Positions 17,039 through 25,631 are shown, counted from the stretch's first letter. The stretch: DNA of 64,000 bases from Chryseobacterium sp. G0201 (GCF_003815655.1 NZ_CP033917.1:2108001-2172000); one strand, 5' to 3'. The notes: generated from the letters alone by a model not told the origin. Made by a program: numbers and translations.

Positions 17039-17866
17039 ATGATTAAAAAACTTCTTATTTTCTGTAGTATTTTGTTTGCATTTCAAAGTATGGTTTTAGC
17101 CCAAAACGGGAATTTAAAACCACTAACTATTGGAGAAATCAGAACAATAAAGTCTAAAATTTTAAATGAAGACAGAACCTTAAACATCTACCTTCCTCAA
17201 AACTTCGACAAAACAAAATCTTATCCTATTATCTATCTTCTGGATGGAAGCATGAATGAAGATTTTATCCATGTTACAGGACTGGTACAGTTCTTTAACC
17301 AAATGTATGCAATGCCGGAAACAATAGTGGTCGGAATTGCTAATATTGATAGAAAAAGGGATTTCACATTTCACACCGATTTAAAAGATTTACAGAAAGA
17401 TTATCCTACAACAGGACATTCTGATAAATTTATTAATTTCCTAGAAAAAGAATTAAAACCTTATATCGAAAGTCAGTTTAAAACTACCGATAAATATTTG
17501 TTTGGTCAATCTCTTGGCGGACTTTTAGCGGCAGAAATTTTGTTGAAAAAACCTGAAATGTTCAATAATTATTTTATCATCAGTCCGAGTTTGTGGTGGG
17601 ATGATGAAAGTCTTTTAAAACAGGCAAATCAATTATTAACTAAAATTCCGGATACAAAGAAATTCGTTTACGTTTCTGTAGGTAAAGGCGAACATCCTGT
17701 AATGGTAAAAGATGCAGAAGATTTCTTCGATATTCTTAAAAAATCAAATAAGAAAAATTGGACGGTAGAATATAAAATGATGGAAACAGATAATCATGCA
17801 ACGATTCTTCACAGAAGTTTATATGAAGGTTTGGTGAAAATATTTCCTTATCAGGAACCAAAGTAA
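17039..17866 (+). CDS. Exported alpha/beta-hydrolase, putative esterase (PF00756-like)
   Basis: A 275-residue protein with a cleavable signal peptide (cleavage near residue 21, MVLAQ). The nucleophile elbow is GQSLGGLLAAE and a likely catalytic His lies in TDNHATILH. The overall pattern (NIYLPQNFDK, PIIYLLDGS) is that of the Fes/IroE/esterase D-like family. It is in the paa operon but exported, so a part in CoA-thioester catabolism is unlikely; it could release aromatic acids from esters outside the cytoplasm, which is inference only. Confidence 0.8.
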   Translation: MIKKLLIFCSILFAFQSMVLAQNGNLKPLTIGEIRTIKSKILNEDRTLNIYLPQNFDKTKSYPIIYLLDGSMNEDFIHVTGLVQFFNQMYAMPETIVVGIANIDRKRDFTFHTDLKDLQKDYPTTGHSDKFINFLEKELKPYIESQFKTTDKYLFGQSLGGLLAAEILLKKPEMFNNYFIISPSLWWDDESLLKQANQLLTKIPDTKKFVYVSVGKGEHPVMVKDAEDFFDILKKSNKKNWTVEYKMMETDNHATILHRSLYEGLVKIFPYQEPK

Positions 17867-17877
17867 TATCTTAATTT

Positions 17878-18426
17878 ATGGATGAAAATGAAATTAAGAA
17901 TATAACTAATATTGAAAATATAAAAGAACTTCTTAATGATCTTCCTGAATTTAAATATCAGAAAGAATTAACGGATAAACTAGATGCTAAAAAAGATGAT
18001 TTCACATATGAAACCATGTTAGAAATCGTTCTTTGGAAAACTAATAGATTTCCTGAAATTAATGATGATTTAATTGTGAAAATTAATGAGTTAAGGAAAA
18101 GATATGATGAAAGTTTATCAGACTATATTTTAATCAAATTATTAGATTCAAAGGGTTTTGATTTGCCAATGGCTTCTACTTTTCTGAGATTTATTGATCC
18201 TGATTATTTTCAAATTATTGATCAGCGAGTTTACAGAATTTTGTATGGAAAGAATTTGAAAATTCCATTCAGTAAACCAAAGAAAATTGAGTTGTATAAA
18301 AAATATCTTATTGATTTAAAAGAGACTTGTATTAGCTATGAAATTCCTTTTTCTAAGTCTGACAGAATTCTGTATTTATTGGATAAACATCCAGAAGTGA
18401 ATAGAAACCAGAAAATAAAGTATTAA
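17878..18426 (+). CDS. Hypothetical protein, weak HhH-GPD glycosylase-like resemblance
   Basis: A 182-residue helical protein. The stretch MASTFLRFIDPDYFQIIDQR resembles the (A)SA.L.F..PD...I.D.R segment of small 8-oxoguanine-glycosylase-like HhH proteins, but the catalytic Lys/Asp cannot be confirmed by eye. It lies between the esterase and paaZ with short gaps (11 and 25 bases). Function uncertain. Confidence 0.5.
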   Translation: MDENEIKNITNIENIKELLNDLPEFKYQKELTDKLDAKKDDFTYETMLEIVLWKTNRFPEINDDLIVKINELRKRYDESLSDYILIKLLDSKGFDLPMASTFLRFIDPDYFQIIDQRVYRILYGKNLKIPFSKPKKIELYKKYLIDLKETCISYEIPFSKSDRILYLLDKHPEVNRNQKIKY

Positions 18427-18451
18427 AATCAAGTAAAAAGTAAAAAACTAT

Positions 18452-20941
18452 ATGGAAAAATTAAAAAACTATATCCACGGCGAATGGGTAGAAGGTACCG
18501 GAAACGGAATTCCTTTGTACAATGCCGTGACGGGAGAGCAAGTTGCTGTTTCGGATACTGAAGGGCTCAATTTTGAACAAGCTCTTGATTACGGAAGAAC
18601 AGTTGGTTACAAAAATCTTTCTTCAATGACGTTCTACGATCGTGGAGAAATGTTGAAAAAAGTGGCGCTTTACCTTTTAGAAAGAAAGAAAAAATATTAC
18701 GAGCTATCATATAAAACAGGAGCAACTCACGCAGATTCTTGGGTAGATATTGAAGGAGGTTTCGGTACATTCTTTACCTATTCAGGATTGGCAAAAAGAA
18801 TGCTTCCAAATACTCCGTTTTGGGTAGATGGTGAAACTCAGAAAATTTCTGCTAATGGAACTTTCTTGGGAACTCACATTTTAATGCCAAGTGAAGGCGT
18901 TTCTGTGCAAATTAATGCTTACAATTTTCCTGTTTGGGGAATGTTGGAAAAGTTATCCACATCTTTGTTGGCAGGTGTTCCGTCAATTGTAAAGCCTTCT
19001 CCTTATGGTTCTTATTTGACGAATGCGGTTTTCCAGGATATGATCGAAAGTGGTGTTCTTCCTGAAGGGGCACTTCAATTGGTTTGTGGTGAACCGGGAA
19101 ATATTCTGGATTATGTTCAGGATGGAGATTCTGTATTGTTTACAGGTTCTGCAACGACAGGTAGAAAATTAAAAGCTTTGCCTTCTGTTTCAGGAAATGC
19201 TGTTCGTTTCAATATGGAAGCCGATTCTTTGAACTGTTCAATTCTTGGGTTGGATGCAAAACCTGGAACTCCTGAATTTGATTTGTTCATCAAAGAAGTT
19301 CGTACAGAAATGACAACAAAAGCGGGTCAGAAATGTACAGCGATCAGAAGAATCATTGTTCCTGAAAACTTAATCGGTGATGTTCAAAATGCTTTGTCTA
19401 AAGCTTTAGATCAAACTAAAATCGGAAACCCTTTAAGCAGAGATACAAGAATGGGTTCTTTGGTTGGAAAACAACAATACGATGAGGTTTTGAGAAAAGT
19501 AAATATCTTAAAAACTGAAAACGAACTTGTTTATGATGGAAAACACGAGCTTGTAGATGCTGACTATGAAAATGGAGCATTTATGAGCCCTAAATTATTC
19601 TTAAATGATTCTCCGTTTACTAAAAATATATCTCACGATGTCGAAGCTTTCGGTCCGGTTTCTACGTTGATGCCTTACAAAGATGCAGAAGAAGCTGCAG
19701 CCTTGGCAAAAAGAGGAAAAGGAAGTTTGGTAGGTTCTATTGTTTCTCACGATGAGAAATTTGTAGCAGAAACTTCTTGGAAAATGGCTTCTCAGCACGG
19801 TAGAATTTTCGTGTTAAACAGAGATAATGCGAAAGAAAGTACGGGTCATGGTTCTCCACTTCCTACGTTAATGCACGGAGGTCCCGGTAGAGCAGGAGGC
19901 GGTGAGGAAATGGGTGGATTGAACGGTCTTCATTTCTTCCTTCAGAAAACAGCAATTCAAGGTTCTCCGGATATTTTGACGGCGATCACAAAAGTATATC
20001 AGCAAGGAGCCGAGAAAAAATATTCAGACAAACATCCTTTCCAGAAATATTTTGAAGATGTTGAAGTTGGAGATTCGTTGGAAACAGCAGGAAGAACAGT
20101 TACTGATGCAGATATCGTTAATTTCTCAAACGTTTCGTGGGATCATTTCTACGCACACACGGATGCTACGAGCTTAACGGGAACTATCTTCGATAAAACA
20201 GTTGCTCACGGATATTTCATCCTTTCTGCGGCAGCTGGATTGTTTGTTTCAGGTAAAAAAGGACCAGTAATTGCGAATTATGGATTAGAAAACTGTTCGT
20301 TCTTTAAACCTGTTTATGCAGGAGATACAATTACGGTTTATTTAACCGCAAAAGAAAAAATCAACAGAGGAGTAAAAGGAAGAAATATTCCTTCCGGTGT
20401 TGTAAAATGGTTGGTTGAAGTTGTGAATCAAAGAGAGGAAGTAGTTTGTGTAGCAACAATTTTAACATTGGTGGCAAAACATTCTCCTTTTATCGATCTT
20501 AAAAATGTTCAGAAAATAGTAAATGGTTTAACGGAAAATACACAGCCAATTTGGGGTAAAATGTCTCCTCAGCAAATGATCGAGCATTTGGAACACGGCG
20601 TTTTGGTAAGTCTTGGCGAGCCGGAAGCTGATAAATGTTTCACTCCTGAAGAGCAGTTGGAAAAATGGCAGGATTCTCTTTACAATCACAGAAAAATGCC
20701 GAAAGATTTCCCCGCGCCATTCTTAGCTGATGACGAAAAGTTATTAGAATTAAAACATAAAAATCTGGACGCTGCAAAACAGTCTTTCTTAGATAACTTG
20801 AAGAAATTTTCAATTTACTACAAAGAAAATCCACAAGCTGAACACATGAATTTTGTATTCGGAAAATTAAACAAAGAAATGTGGGAACTGATGCACAAAA
20901 AACATTTTACGCATCATTTTGAACAGTTTGGATTGATTTAA
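18452..20941 (+). CDS. paaZ: Bifunctional oxepin-CoA hydrolase / semialdehyde dehydrogenase PaaZ with an extra C-terminal domain
   Basis: An 829-residue protein. Residues about 1-520 are an aldehyde dehydrogenase with the catalytic Cys in AGQKCTAIRRI. Residues about 530-675 are a MaoC-type hydratase with SWDHFYAHTD and VAHGYFIL. E. coli PaaZ is about 680 residues; here about 150 more follow. The tail shows PIWGKMSPQQMIEHLEHG and ends in FGKLNKEMWELMHKKHFTHH, the hallmarks of DUF1569/DinB-like four-helix proteins. PaaZ opens the oxepin ring and oxidises the aldehyde in one enzyme, avoiding a reactive intermediate. It is the last gene of the operon, followed by a terminator. Confidence 0.95.
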   Translation: MEKLKNYIHGEWVEGTGNGIPLYNAVTGEQVAVSDTEGLNFEQALDYGRTVGYKNLSSMTFYDRGEMLKKVALYLLERKKKYYELSYKTGATHADSWVDIEGGFGTFFTYSGLAKRMLPNTPFWVDGETQKISANGTFLGTHILMPSEGVSVQINAYNFPVWGMLEKLSTSLLAGVPSIVKPSPYGSYLTNAVFQDMIESGVLPEGALQLVCGEPGNILDYVQDGDSVLFTGSATTGRKLKALPSVSGNAVRFNMEADSLNCSILGLDAKPGTPEFDLFIKEVRTEMTTKAGQKCTAIRRIIVPENLIGDVQNALSKALDQTKIGNPLSRDTRMGSLVGKQQYDEVLRKVNILKTENELVYDGKHELVDADYENGAFMSPKLFLNDSPFTKNISHDVEAFGPVSTLMPYKDAEEAAALAKRGKGSLVGSIVSHDEKFVAETSWKMASQHGRIFVLNRDNAKESTGHGSPLPTLMHGGPGRAGGGEEMGGLNGLHFFLQKTAIQGSPDILTAITKVYQQGAEKKYSDKHPFQKYFEDVEVGDSLETAGRTVTDADIVNFSNVSWDHFYAHTDATSLTGTIFDKTVAHGYFILSAAAGLFVSGKKGPVIANYGLENCSFFKPVYAGDTITVYLTAKEKINRGVKGRNIPSGVVKWLVEVVNQREEVVCVATILTLVAKHSPFIDLKNVQKIVNGLTENTQPIWGKMSPQQMIEHLEHGVLVSLGEPEADKCFTPEEQLEKWQDSLYNHRKMPKDFPAPFLADDEKLLELKHKNLDAAKQSFLDNLKKFSIYYKENPQAEHMNFVFGKLNKEMWELMHKKHFTHHFEQFGLI

Positions 20942-20966
20942 TTCAAAATGAATAATAAATTTATAG

Positions 20967-20999
20967 TCCCTTTCGGTTTTTACTGAAAGGGATTTTTTT
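20967..20999 (+). terminator. Intrinsic terminator of the paa operon
   Basis: TCCCTTTC and GAAAGGGA form an 8-base-pair stem with a 9-base loop, followed by a run of seven T. It begins 26 bases after the paaZ stop. Confidence 0.85.
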
Positions 21000-21122
21000 A
21001 GTTATTAATCCTTAGTAAGAATGAAAATGAAACATTTATTAAAGGATTAAAAGACTAAGAAGAGTTTGATGAAGAATAAATAAGCTGTATTTTTAATGCT
21101 TACAATTAAATCATAAATTATA

Positions 21123-21902
21123 ATGAACGAAAACTGGATGCAAAAATGGGAAGAAGTAAAAGATATCATGGTTTGTCCTACAGACCTTGAAACATATTTT
21201 ACTTCGAATGAAATTCTGGGACAGAAAATGGAAACGATGCCCATCGGAAATGTTTCTCTTCCTTCCGGACAAGTGGTGGTGAGAGATCCGCTTGTTTATC
21301 TGAGTTCTAATGAAAAACCGTATTTCATTCAGGCTCCGAAAGGAAATTTCCCTGTGACGATTGCGGTGGTAAAATCTGAAGACTGGGGCGATAGATATGC
21401 TGTTGTAAAGGTTGAATTTACCAAGGAAAAACCTGTTATTTATCGTGAAGCCTTGATCGGAATTGAAGAATTGGAAGGTGTAACCGAAGACGATTTTTTC
21501 GGTTTCGGAGTTGATGCAGGTTTAGGTTGTATTACTGATGCAGAAGTGCTTCCGTTTGTAGACAAATTTGTAGCTGAGACGGATGTAGACAATGTTTACG
21601 ATGATTATTTTGCCGGAATTTTCGAACAAAGCTATAAAGATCATCCAAACAATCAGAGAGAAGCGGGAGATTGGATCAATTGGACGGTTCCTAATACAAA
21701 TTATCAGATTCCGATGTTTGCAAGTGGTTTTGGTGATGGCAGTTATCCTGTTTACTTTGCTTATGATGCCAACGGAGAAATTTGTGGGTTGTATATTCAG
21801 TTTATTGATATAGAATTGGCTTTAAGTGAGGAAGGAGACGAGGATGATGTAGACGGCGATGACGATGATCAGCCTGAAAACTTTATTTTCCATAAAGATT
21901 AA
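21123..21902 (+). CDS. DUF4241 family protein
   Basis: A 259-residue soluble protein with the DUF4241 pattern: an N-terminal segment setting out a CPTD...YF region, GNVSLPSGQVVVRDPL, the middle FGVDAGLGCITD motif, and FASGFGDGSYPVYFAYD near the end. The function of the family is not established. It ends in an acidic Asp-rich tail. The next gene starts 2 bases after its stop, so they form an operon. Confidence 0.8.
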   Translation: MNENWMQKWEEVKDIMVCPTDLETYFTSNEILGQKMETMPIGNVSLPSGQVVVRDPLVYLSSNEKPYFIQAPKGNFPVTIAVVKSEDWGDRYAVVKVEFTKEKPVIYREALIGIEELEGVTEDDFFGFGVDAGLGCITDAEVLPFVDKFVAETDVDNVYDDYFAGIFEQSYKDHPNNQREAGDWINWTVPNTNYQIPMFASGFGDGSYPVYFAYDANGEICGLYIQFIDIELALSEEGDEDDVDGDDDDQPENFIFHKD

Positions 21903-21904
21903 AT

Positions 21905-22606
21905 ATGAATAAAACTTTTGCTGATCAAGTCGTTCAGTTCAATAAAAATCTGGAATATTCAGGAGATCTTCCCGAAGGTTTTCAGGTACTGAATCCGTAT
22001 TTGGATAATCCCGAAACGATGGTGGTCATGCAAAAGTTTTATCTAAAATATTATAACGATTCCAACAAAAGGAAATTCATCATCGGAATCAATCCGAGTC
22101 GTCATGGAGCAGGAGTGACGGGTGTTCCGTTCACCGATACAAAACGTTTGGAATCTGTTTGCGGAATTACAATGAAATCTGCCCACACGCACGAAATTTC
22201 TTCTGTTTTTATGTATGATATGATCTCGGAATATGGCGGCGCAGAAGAATTCTACAAAGATTTTTATATCAATTCTCCTTTTCCTTTAGCGATTGTCAGA
22301 AAAGCAAAGACTGGCTGGCTGAATGCCAATTATTATGATGATAAACAACTATTCGAAGATGTAAAAGATTTTATGATTGATTCTTTACAAAAACACATTA
22401 GTTTAAATCTAGATACTTCCGAAGTCTTTATTTTAGGAAAGAAAAATGCTGACTTTATTTCCAAAATTAATAAAGAAGCCAAACTTTTTGATAGAATGAC
22501 GGTTCTGGAACATCCAAGATATATTCAGCAATATAAATTGAAGGAAAAAGAGATGTATATTGATAAGTATATTTTAGCCTTAAAAAATAAAAATCCCCTG
22601 AAATAA
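21905..22606 (+). CDS. SMUG2-type uracil-DNA glycosylase family protein
   Basis: A 233-residue protein with the UDG-fold motifs of SMUG2: GINPSRHGAGVTGVPFTDTK at the active site and LEHPRYIQQY near the C-terminus, the position of the DNA-intercalating HP motif. Proteins of this family excise uracil and related damaged bases. It is cotranscribed with the DUF4241 gene and ends in a terminator. Confidence 0.82.
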   Translation: MNKTFADQVVQFNKNLEYSGDLPEGFQVLNPYLDNPETMVVMQKFYLKYYNDSNKRKFIIGINPSRHGAGVTGVPFTDTKRLESVCGITMKSAHTHEISSVFMYDMISEYGGAEEFYKDFYINSPFPLAIVRKAKTGWLNANYYDDKQLFEDVKDFMIDSLQKHISLNLDTSEVFILGKKNADFISKINKEAKLFDRMTVLEHPRYIQQYKLKEKEMYIDKYILALKNKNPLK

Positions 22607-22621
22607 TCAAGGGATTTTTTT
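22589..22621 (+). terminator. Intrinsic terminator after the SMUG2-like gene
   Basis: AAAATCCCCTGA pairs with TCAAGGGATTTT (one mismatch) around a 5-base loop, followed by T residues. It overlaps the last codons and the stop of the gene. Confidence 0.7.
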
Positions 22622-22701
22622 TCACACTTATGTATTAGAATCTTCGTGGTTAAAACTTATAGTAAAAAATTCATGGTTATTAGTTCTTTACCCTCTATAA
22701 G

Positions 22702-23532
22702 TTACTTTTTAATAATTTTATAATACTCTGAAGCGGTTTTCATGATGTAAACTCCAGTCGGAAGCTCAGAAATATTAGTTTCATTGATGCCTTTTTTGAT
22801 GTCTAGGCTTTTTACCAATTTTCCTTCCTGATTATAAACCTCGGCTTTAGTATTTTCCTCAGTTTTTATCGTAAGAGGACCGTTTGTCGGGTTAGGATAA
22901 ATGCTTGCCTGTTTTTTGGTGATGTTTGCATTTTCATTGGTTGCTAAAACAATACCTGTGTCTTTTACCCAAGTGAAAGCGTCAAAACCTACATAGGTAT
23001 AAAGACCACCAGCGGTAATTTGAAGCTGATCGATAATAATATTCGAATAGTTCTGACCATTCAGATTTGTTAAATCGATCAAAGTATATCCATTTGTAGA
23101 GCCTAAAGAAGTTACAAACCCTGTAGTTTTGGTTTGTGTATACTTTGTAACTCCGTTTAGTTTACCTGTTATGGTAAGTGTACCGGCTACCGTTTGATTT
23201 AAACTTGTATCAGATAAAAATACCCAAAATCTGTTGACTTTATACAAATTAGATGTTGTTTTGATACTGAATGACGCTCCAACTGCAATATTTCCTGCTC
23301 CGGAATTATCAATATATCTATTATCATTTGCTGTACCATTCCAGCCTGTGTTTGGGTAGTTGGCCTGAATGTCAAACCCGCCTACATGAGTTAGAATGTT
23401 AAAGATTACTCCGTTATCTGTGAAGCTTGCACTTCCGTGAGATTCCGTTTCAAATTGTTCAGTACTGGTCTGCGCAAAGGTGAAAGTAGAAATGAGCAGA
23501 CTACAGATTAATAAAAAAGTAGTGCTTTTCAT
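22702..23532 (-). CDS. Secreted protein with T9SS C-terminal sorting domain
   Basis: A 276-residue protein with a signal peptide (STFTFAQ, cleavage near residue 20) and a type A T9SS sorting domain at the end (SIYPNPTNGPLTIKT ... EVYNQEGKLVKSL ... LPTGVYIMKTAS). The middle 170 residues look like an all-beta carbohydrate-binding-type sandwich but no family was assigned. It would be exported across the outer membrane and attached or released. It lies downstream of the two tail-collar paralogues. Confidence 0.85.
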   Translation of the reverse strand: MKSTTFLLICSLLISTFTFAQTSTEQFETESHGSASFTDNGVIFNILTHVGGFDIQANYPNTGWNGTANDNRYIDNSGAGNIAVGASFSIKTTSNLYKVNRFWVFLSDTSLNQTVAGTLTITGKLNGVTKYTQTKTTGFVTSLGSTNGYTLIDLTNLNGQNYSNIIIDQLQITAGGLYTYVGFDAFTWVKDTGIVLATNENANITKKQASIYPNPTNGPLTIKTEENTKAEVYNQEGKLVKSLDIKKGINETNISELPTGVYIMKTASEYYKIIKK

Positions 23533-23569
23533 GATTTTAATTTTTTAGATGTTTATAAATGTATTTTTT

Positions 23570-24112
23570 TTATGGTCTTGAAGGAAAAATTCCTTCTACA
23601 CAAATAATGTAGTTCATACCTAAGTATGGTGGCATATTTTCAATAGGCACATTGGCACCTGTAAAAGTAACTGAGGCTGCATTGATCACAGTATCCGGTG
23701 CTGTATCTACAAAACTGGGAACTGCAGTAAAGTCTCTACCTACAGTTGTTCCTGAAACCGCAATGGATGAAGCTGATGATGGAGAAGCTGTAGTTGCATT
23801 AGACTTAGATATCTTCAATTGACTTATAAAAGTCGGTAAGTTTGAGTTAAGCAATGTTGTTGTTGGAGCTCCGCCTACTTCGCCAAGATTTACTGATTTT
23901 CCTGTATTGGCAATTCCTGAACCGATTGGGGCACGACCGTTTAGATTAGGTAAAGCAAAGTTTGTTGTACCGTTTCCTCCATAAGTTGTTCCTAAAAGTG
24001 AATATAGAGCTTGATTTTGTGCGATACTTAATATAGCTCCGTTGCATGCTAAATATCCTCTTGGGATAAAGTTTCCTGCAAACATTTTGATGGTTCCTAA
24101 ATATTCTTCCAT
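23570..24112 (-). CDS. Tail-collar-domain protein (MdpB/microcystin-dependent family), copy 2
   Basis: A 180-residue protein of the phage tail collar type: MEEYLGTIKMFAGNFIPRGY at the start, LLGTTYGGNG..NFALPNLNGR in the collar core, and a C-terminal PPYLGMNYIICVEGIFPSRP. It is a clear paralogue of the next gene upstream, with matching starts, collar core and ends. Proteins of this family without other tail genes are widespread in Bacteroidota and their role is unclear. No signal peptide was seen. Confidence 0.88.
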   Translation of the reverse strand: MEEYLGTIKMFAGNFIPRGYLACNGAILSIAQNQALYSLLGTTYGGNGTTNFALPNLNGRAPIGSGIANTGKSVNLGEVGGAPTTTLLNSNLPTFISQLKISKSNATTASPSSASSIAVSGTTVGRDFTAVPSFVDTAPDTVINAASVTFTGANVPIENMPPYLGMNYIICVEGIFPSRP

Positions 24113-24160
24113 GATATTTTCGTTTTAATTGTTGGTTGTTATTAATACTTATTTTTTAAA

Positions 24161-24709
24161 TTAAGGTCTTGAAGGATAAATTCCCTGAACACAAATAATG
24201 TAGTTGAGTCCCATATAAGGAATCATATTATTAATGGGCTGATTTTGTCCAATAAACATTACAGATTGTGGATTAAGAAATGTAGCAGATGCTGGAGCTG
24301 CATTGTCGATGAAACTTGGTACTGCAGTAAAATCTCTTCCTACAGTTGTTCCCGGAATTGCAATTGATGAATTTGCAGATGGTGAAGCTGAAGTAGCATT
24401 CGCTTTAGCAACTTTTAATTGACTTGTAATGCTAGGTAAGTTCATAGACATGATTATCGTTTGTGGAGTTCCAGACTGCTCTCCCAATACGTAATTTTGA
24501 CTTCCGTTGCTTCCAACTCCTAGAGGATAGCGCCCGTTAAGGTTTGGCAAAGCAAAAGTTGAAACACCGTCACCTCCATAGGTAGTTCCTAAAAGGGAGA
24601 AGAGGGCGGAATACTGTGCAATACTTAATAATCTTCCATCGCAGAACATAAAGTTTACAGGGGCAAAGTTTCCGGAGAATGATTTGATGACTCCCATTAA
24701 TTCTTCCAT
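24161..24709 (-). CDS. Tail-collar-domain protein (MdpB/microcystin-dependent family), copy 1
   Basis: A 182-residue protein, first of a tandem pair. It has MEELMGVIKSFSGNFAPVNF, LLGTTYGGDG..TFALPNLNGR and PYMGLNYIICVQGIYPSRP. There is no phage head, sheath or baseplate gene near, so this is not a prophage remnant in the usual sense. It is preceded by a promoter block (24826-24850) and a structured 5' UTR motif (24736-24771) that are shared with the gene at 25011-25355, suggesting co-regulation. Confidence 0.88.
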   Translation of the reverse strand: MEELMGVIKSFSGNFAPVNFMFCDGRLLSIAQYSALFSLLGTTYGGDGVSTFALPNLNGRYPLGVGSNGSQNYVLGEQSGTPQTIIMSMNLPSITSQLKVAKANATSASPSANSSIAIPGTTVGRDFTAVPSFIDNAAPASATFLNPQSVMFIGQNQPINNMIPYMGLNYIICVQGIYPSRP

Positions 24710-24735
24710 GATATTATTTTTTTCAGTTTTAAATG

Positions 24736-24771
24736 TTCCTACTCTTTTCTAAGGCTTTTCGGATCTCGCCA
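24736..24771 (-). promoter_or_regulatory. 5' UTR structured motif, copy 1
   Basis: Coding-strand form: GGC stem, loop GAGATCCGAAAA, GCC stem, a 7-base linker and AGAGTAGGAA, ending 26 bases before the start codon. It is one of four copies in the window with covarying stem bases. Confidence 0.6.
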
Positions 24772-24825
24772 GTGTTTGTGATGTTGTTTTAACACATTTC
24801 AAAGGAACGATTTATAGGAAAACAG

Positions 24826-24850
24826 AAATAGAGTAGAAAATACCAAATTG
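24826..24850 (-). promoter_or_regulatory. Shared promoter block upstream of the collar-protein gene
   Basis: On the minus strand: CAATTTGGT, 5 bases, CTACTCTATTT. It ends 18 bases before a -7-like box (TTCCTTTG, plus-strand 24800-24807). The same block at the same 18-base spacing precedes the gene at 25011-25355. Confidence 0.55.
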
Positions 24851-24918
24851 GGGACTCCGTATTTCTACGTAACGAATCTTTTTTATAGATCAAATTCTTT
24901 AAAATGTATTGATATAGA

Positions 24919-24946
24919 AAGCCCTTCAGAAGATTCTAAAGGGCTT
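24919..24946 (-). terminator. Hairpin downstream of the 25011-25355 gene
   Basis: AAGCCCTT and AAGGGCTT form a perfect 8-base-pair stem around a 12-base loop. The T tract is weak on both sides, so termination efficiency is uncertain. Confidence 0.45.
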
Positions 24947-25010
24947 AATCTATTTTAGAGATGTTACAATTTTTTCAGGATTTAAATTCATGAAAAAGTG
25001 CGACAACTTT

Positions 25011-25355
25011 TTATTTCTGTTGAGTTGTTGGCTCTACATAATCTTCCGGAATTGCATCTTCAGCTGAATTTACGATTCTTGTAACAGCGAACGTTGTTGG
25101 TGTTTTCTGTATAATAGCAAACTGACTGTAAGAAGTTCCCGATGATTCATAAGGAGTAGCCACAATATCTCCGTTTGGAGTTTTAACAGTAGCTGTAATC
25201 TTCGTTAGTAAACATACTCCTCTGCTACTTGCTTTCCATGTTGTAAGCGGAGTTACGGTATAACTGTCATTTGAACAGAAAATACTTGCGTAATCAACAT
25301 TTCCTGATACAACATAATTTGTCGAATTGTAGATTTCTACTAGTGGATAACCCAT
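25011..25355 (-). CDS. Small beta-rich protein of unknown function
   Basis: A 114-residue protein from the ATG giving MGYPLVEIYNSTNYVVSG. The open frame continues upstream to 25505 but that part reads through the 5' UTR motif and its promoter, so I reject the longer start. The protein looks like an all-beta fold, with two cysteines (IFCSND and RGVCLL). No signal peptide and no family recognised. It shares its promoter block and UTR motif with the neighbouring tail-collar gene, so the two probably act together. Confidence 0.65.
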   Translation of the reverse strand: MGYPLVEIYNSTNYVVSGNVDYASIFCSNDSYTVTPLTTWKASSRGVCLLTKITATVKTPNGDIVATPYESSGTSYSQFAIIQKTPTTFAVTRIVNSAEDAIPEDYVEPTTQQK

Positions 25356-25383
25356 GATAATTAGTTTTTTGTGATTAGTTTTT

Positions 25384-25420
25384 TTCCTACTCTTTTTCAA
25401 TGGTTTTTCGGATTTCACCA
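25384..25420 (-). promoter_or_regulatory. 5' UTR structured motif, copy 2
   Basis: Coding-strand form: TGGT stem, loop GAAATCCGAAAA, ACCA stem, a 7-base linker and AGAGTAGGAA, ending 28 bases before the start codon. The stem is GGT/ACC here against GGC/GCC in copy 1, a compensatory change. Confidence 0.6.
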
Positions 25421-25458
25421 TATTCATATTTTTTTGAAGCTTCGTTAAATGAACAATA

Positions 25459-25509
25459 CAAATGTAGTTTCGGATGTAAACAAAAAATAGAGTAGTAGTT
25501 ACCAAATTG
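25459..25509 (-). promoter_or_regulatory. Promoter with shared upstream block for the 25011-25355 gene
   Basis: On the minus strand the block CAATTTGGT-N5-CTACTCTATTT (25485-25509) is followed after 18 bases by TACATTTG (25459-25466), a full TAnnTTTG match. Confidence 0.6.
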
Positions 25510-25631
25510 AAAATTGAGTATTTATACCTATTGTAAAATCTGAATGGATTTAAGGTTAATTTATATTGTTTTAATTTTCATTAAAAGCTTCGTATTTAGT
25601 ATTTTTGTAAGAATCTAATTATAATTAAAAA

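Larger units (their letters stand above)
24710..25010. other. 301-base region between two minus-strand genes
   Basis: It holds the promoter and 5' UTR of the collar gene at 24161-24709 and the terminator of the gene at 25011-25355. No further gene was seen. Confidence 0.6.

Noticed and set aside
23570-24709. Prophage or tailocin remnant from the collar-domain genes
   Set aside because: No sheath, tube, baseplate, integrase or lysis genes surround them; family members occur alone in many bacteria.
25356-25505. Longer start for the 25011-25355 gene, adding 50 residues
   Set aside because: The added part reads through the 5' UTR motif and a full -7 box, and its sequence is a lysine-rich translation of that motif.
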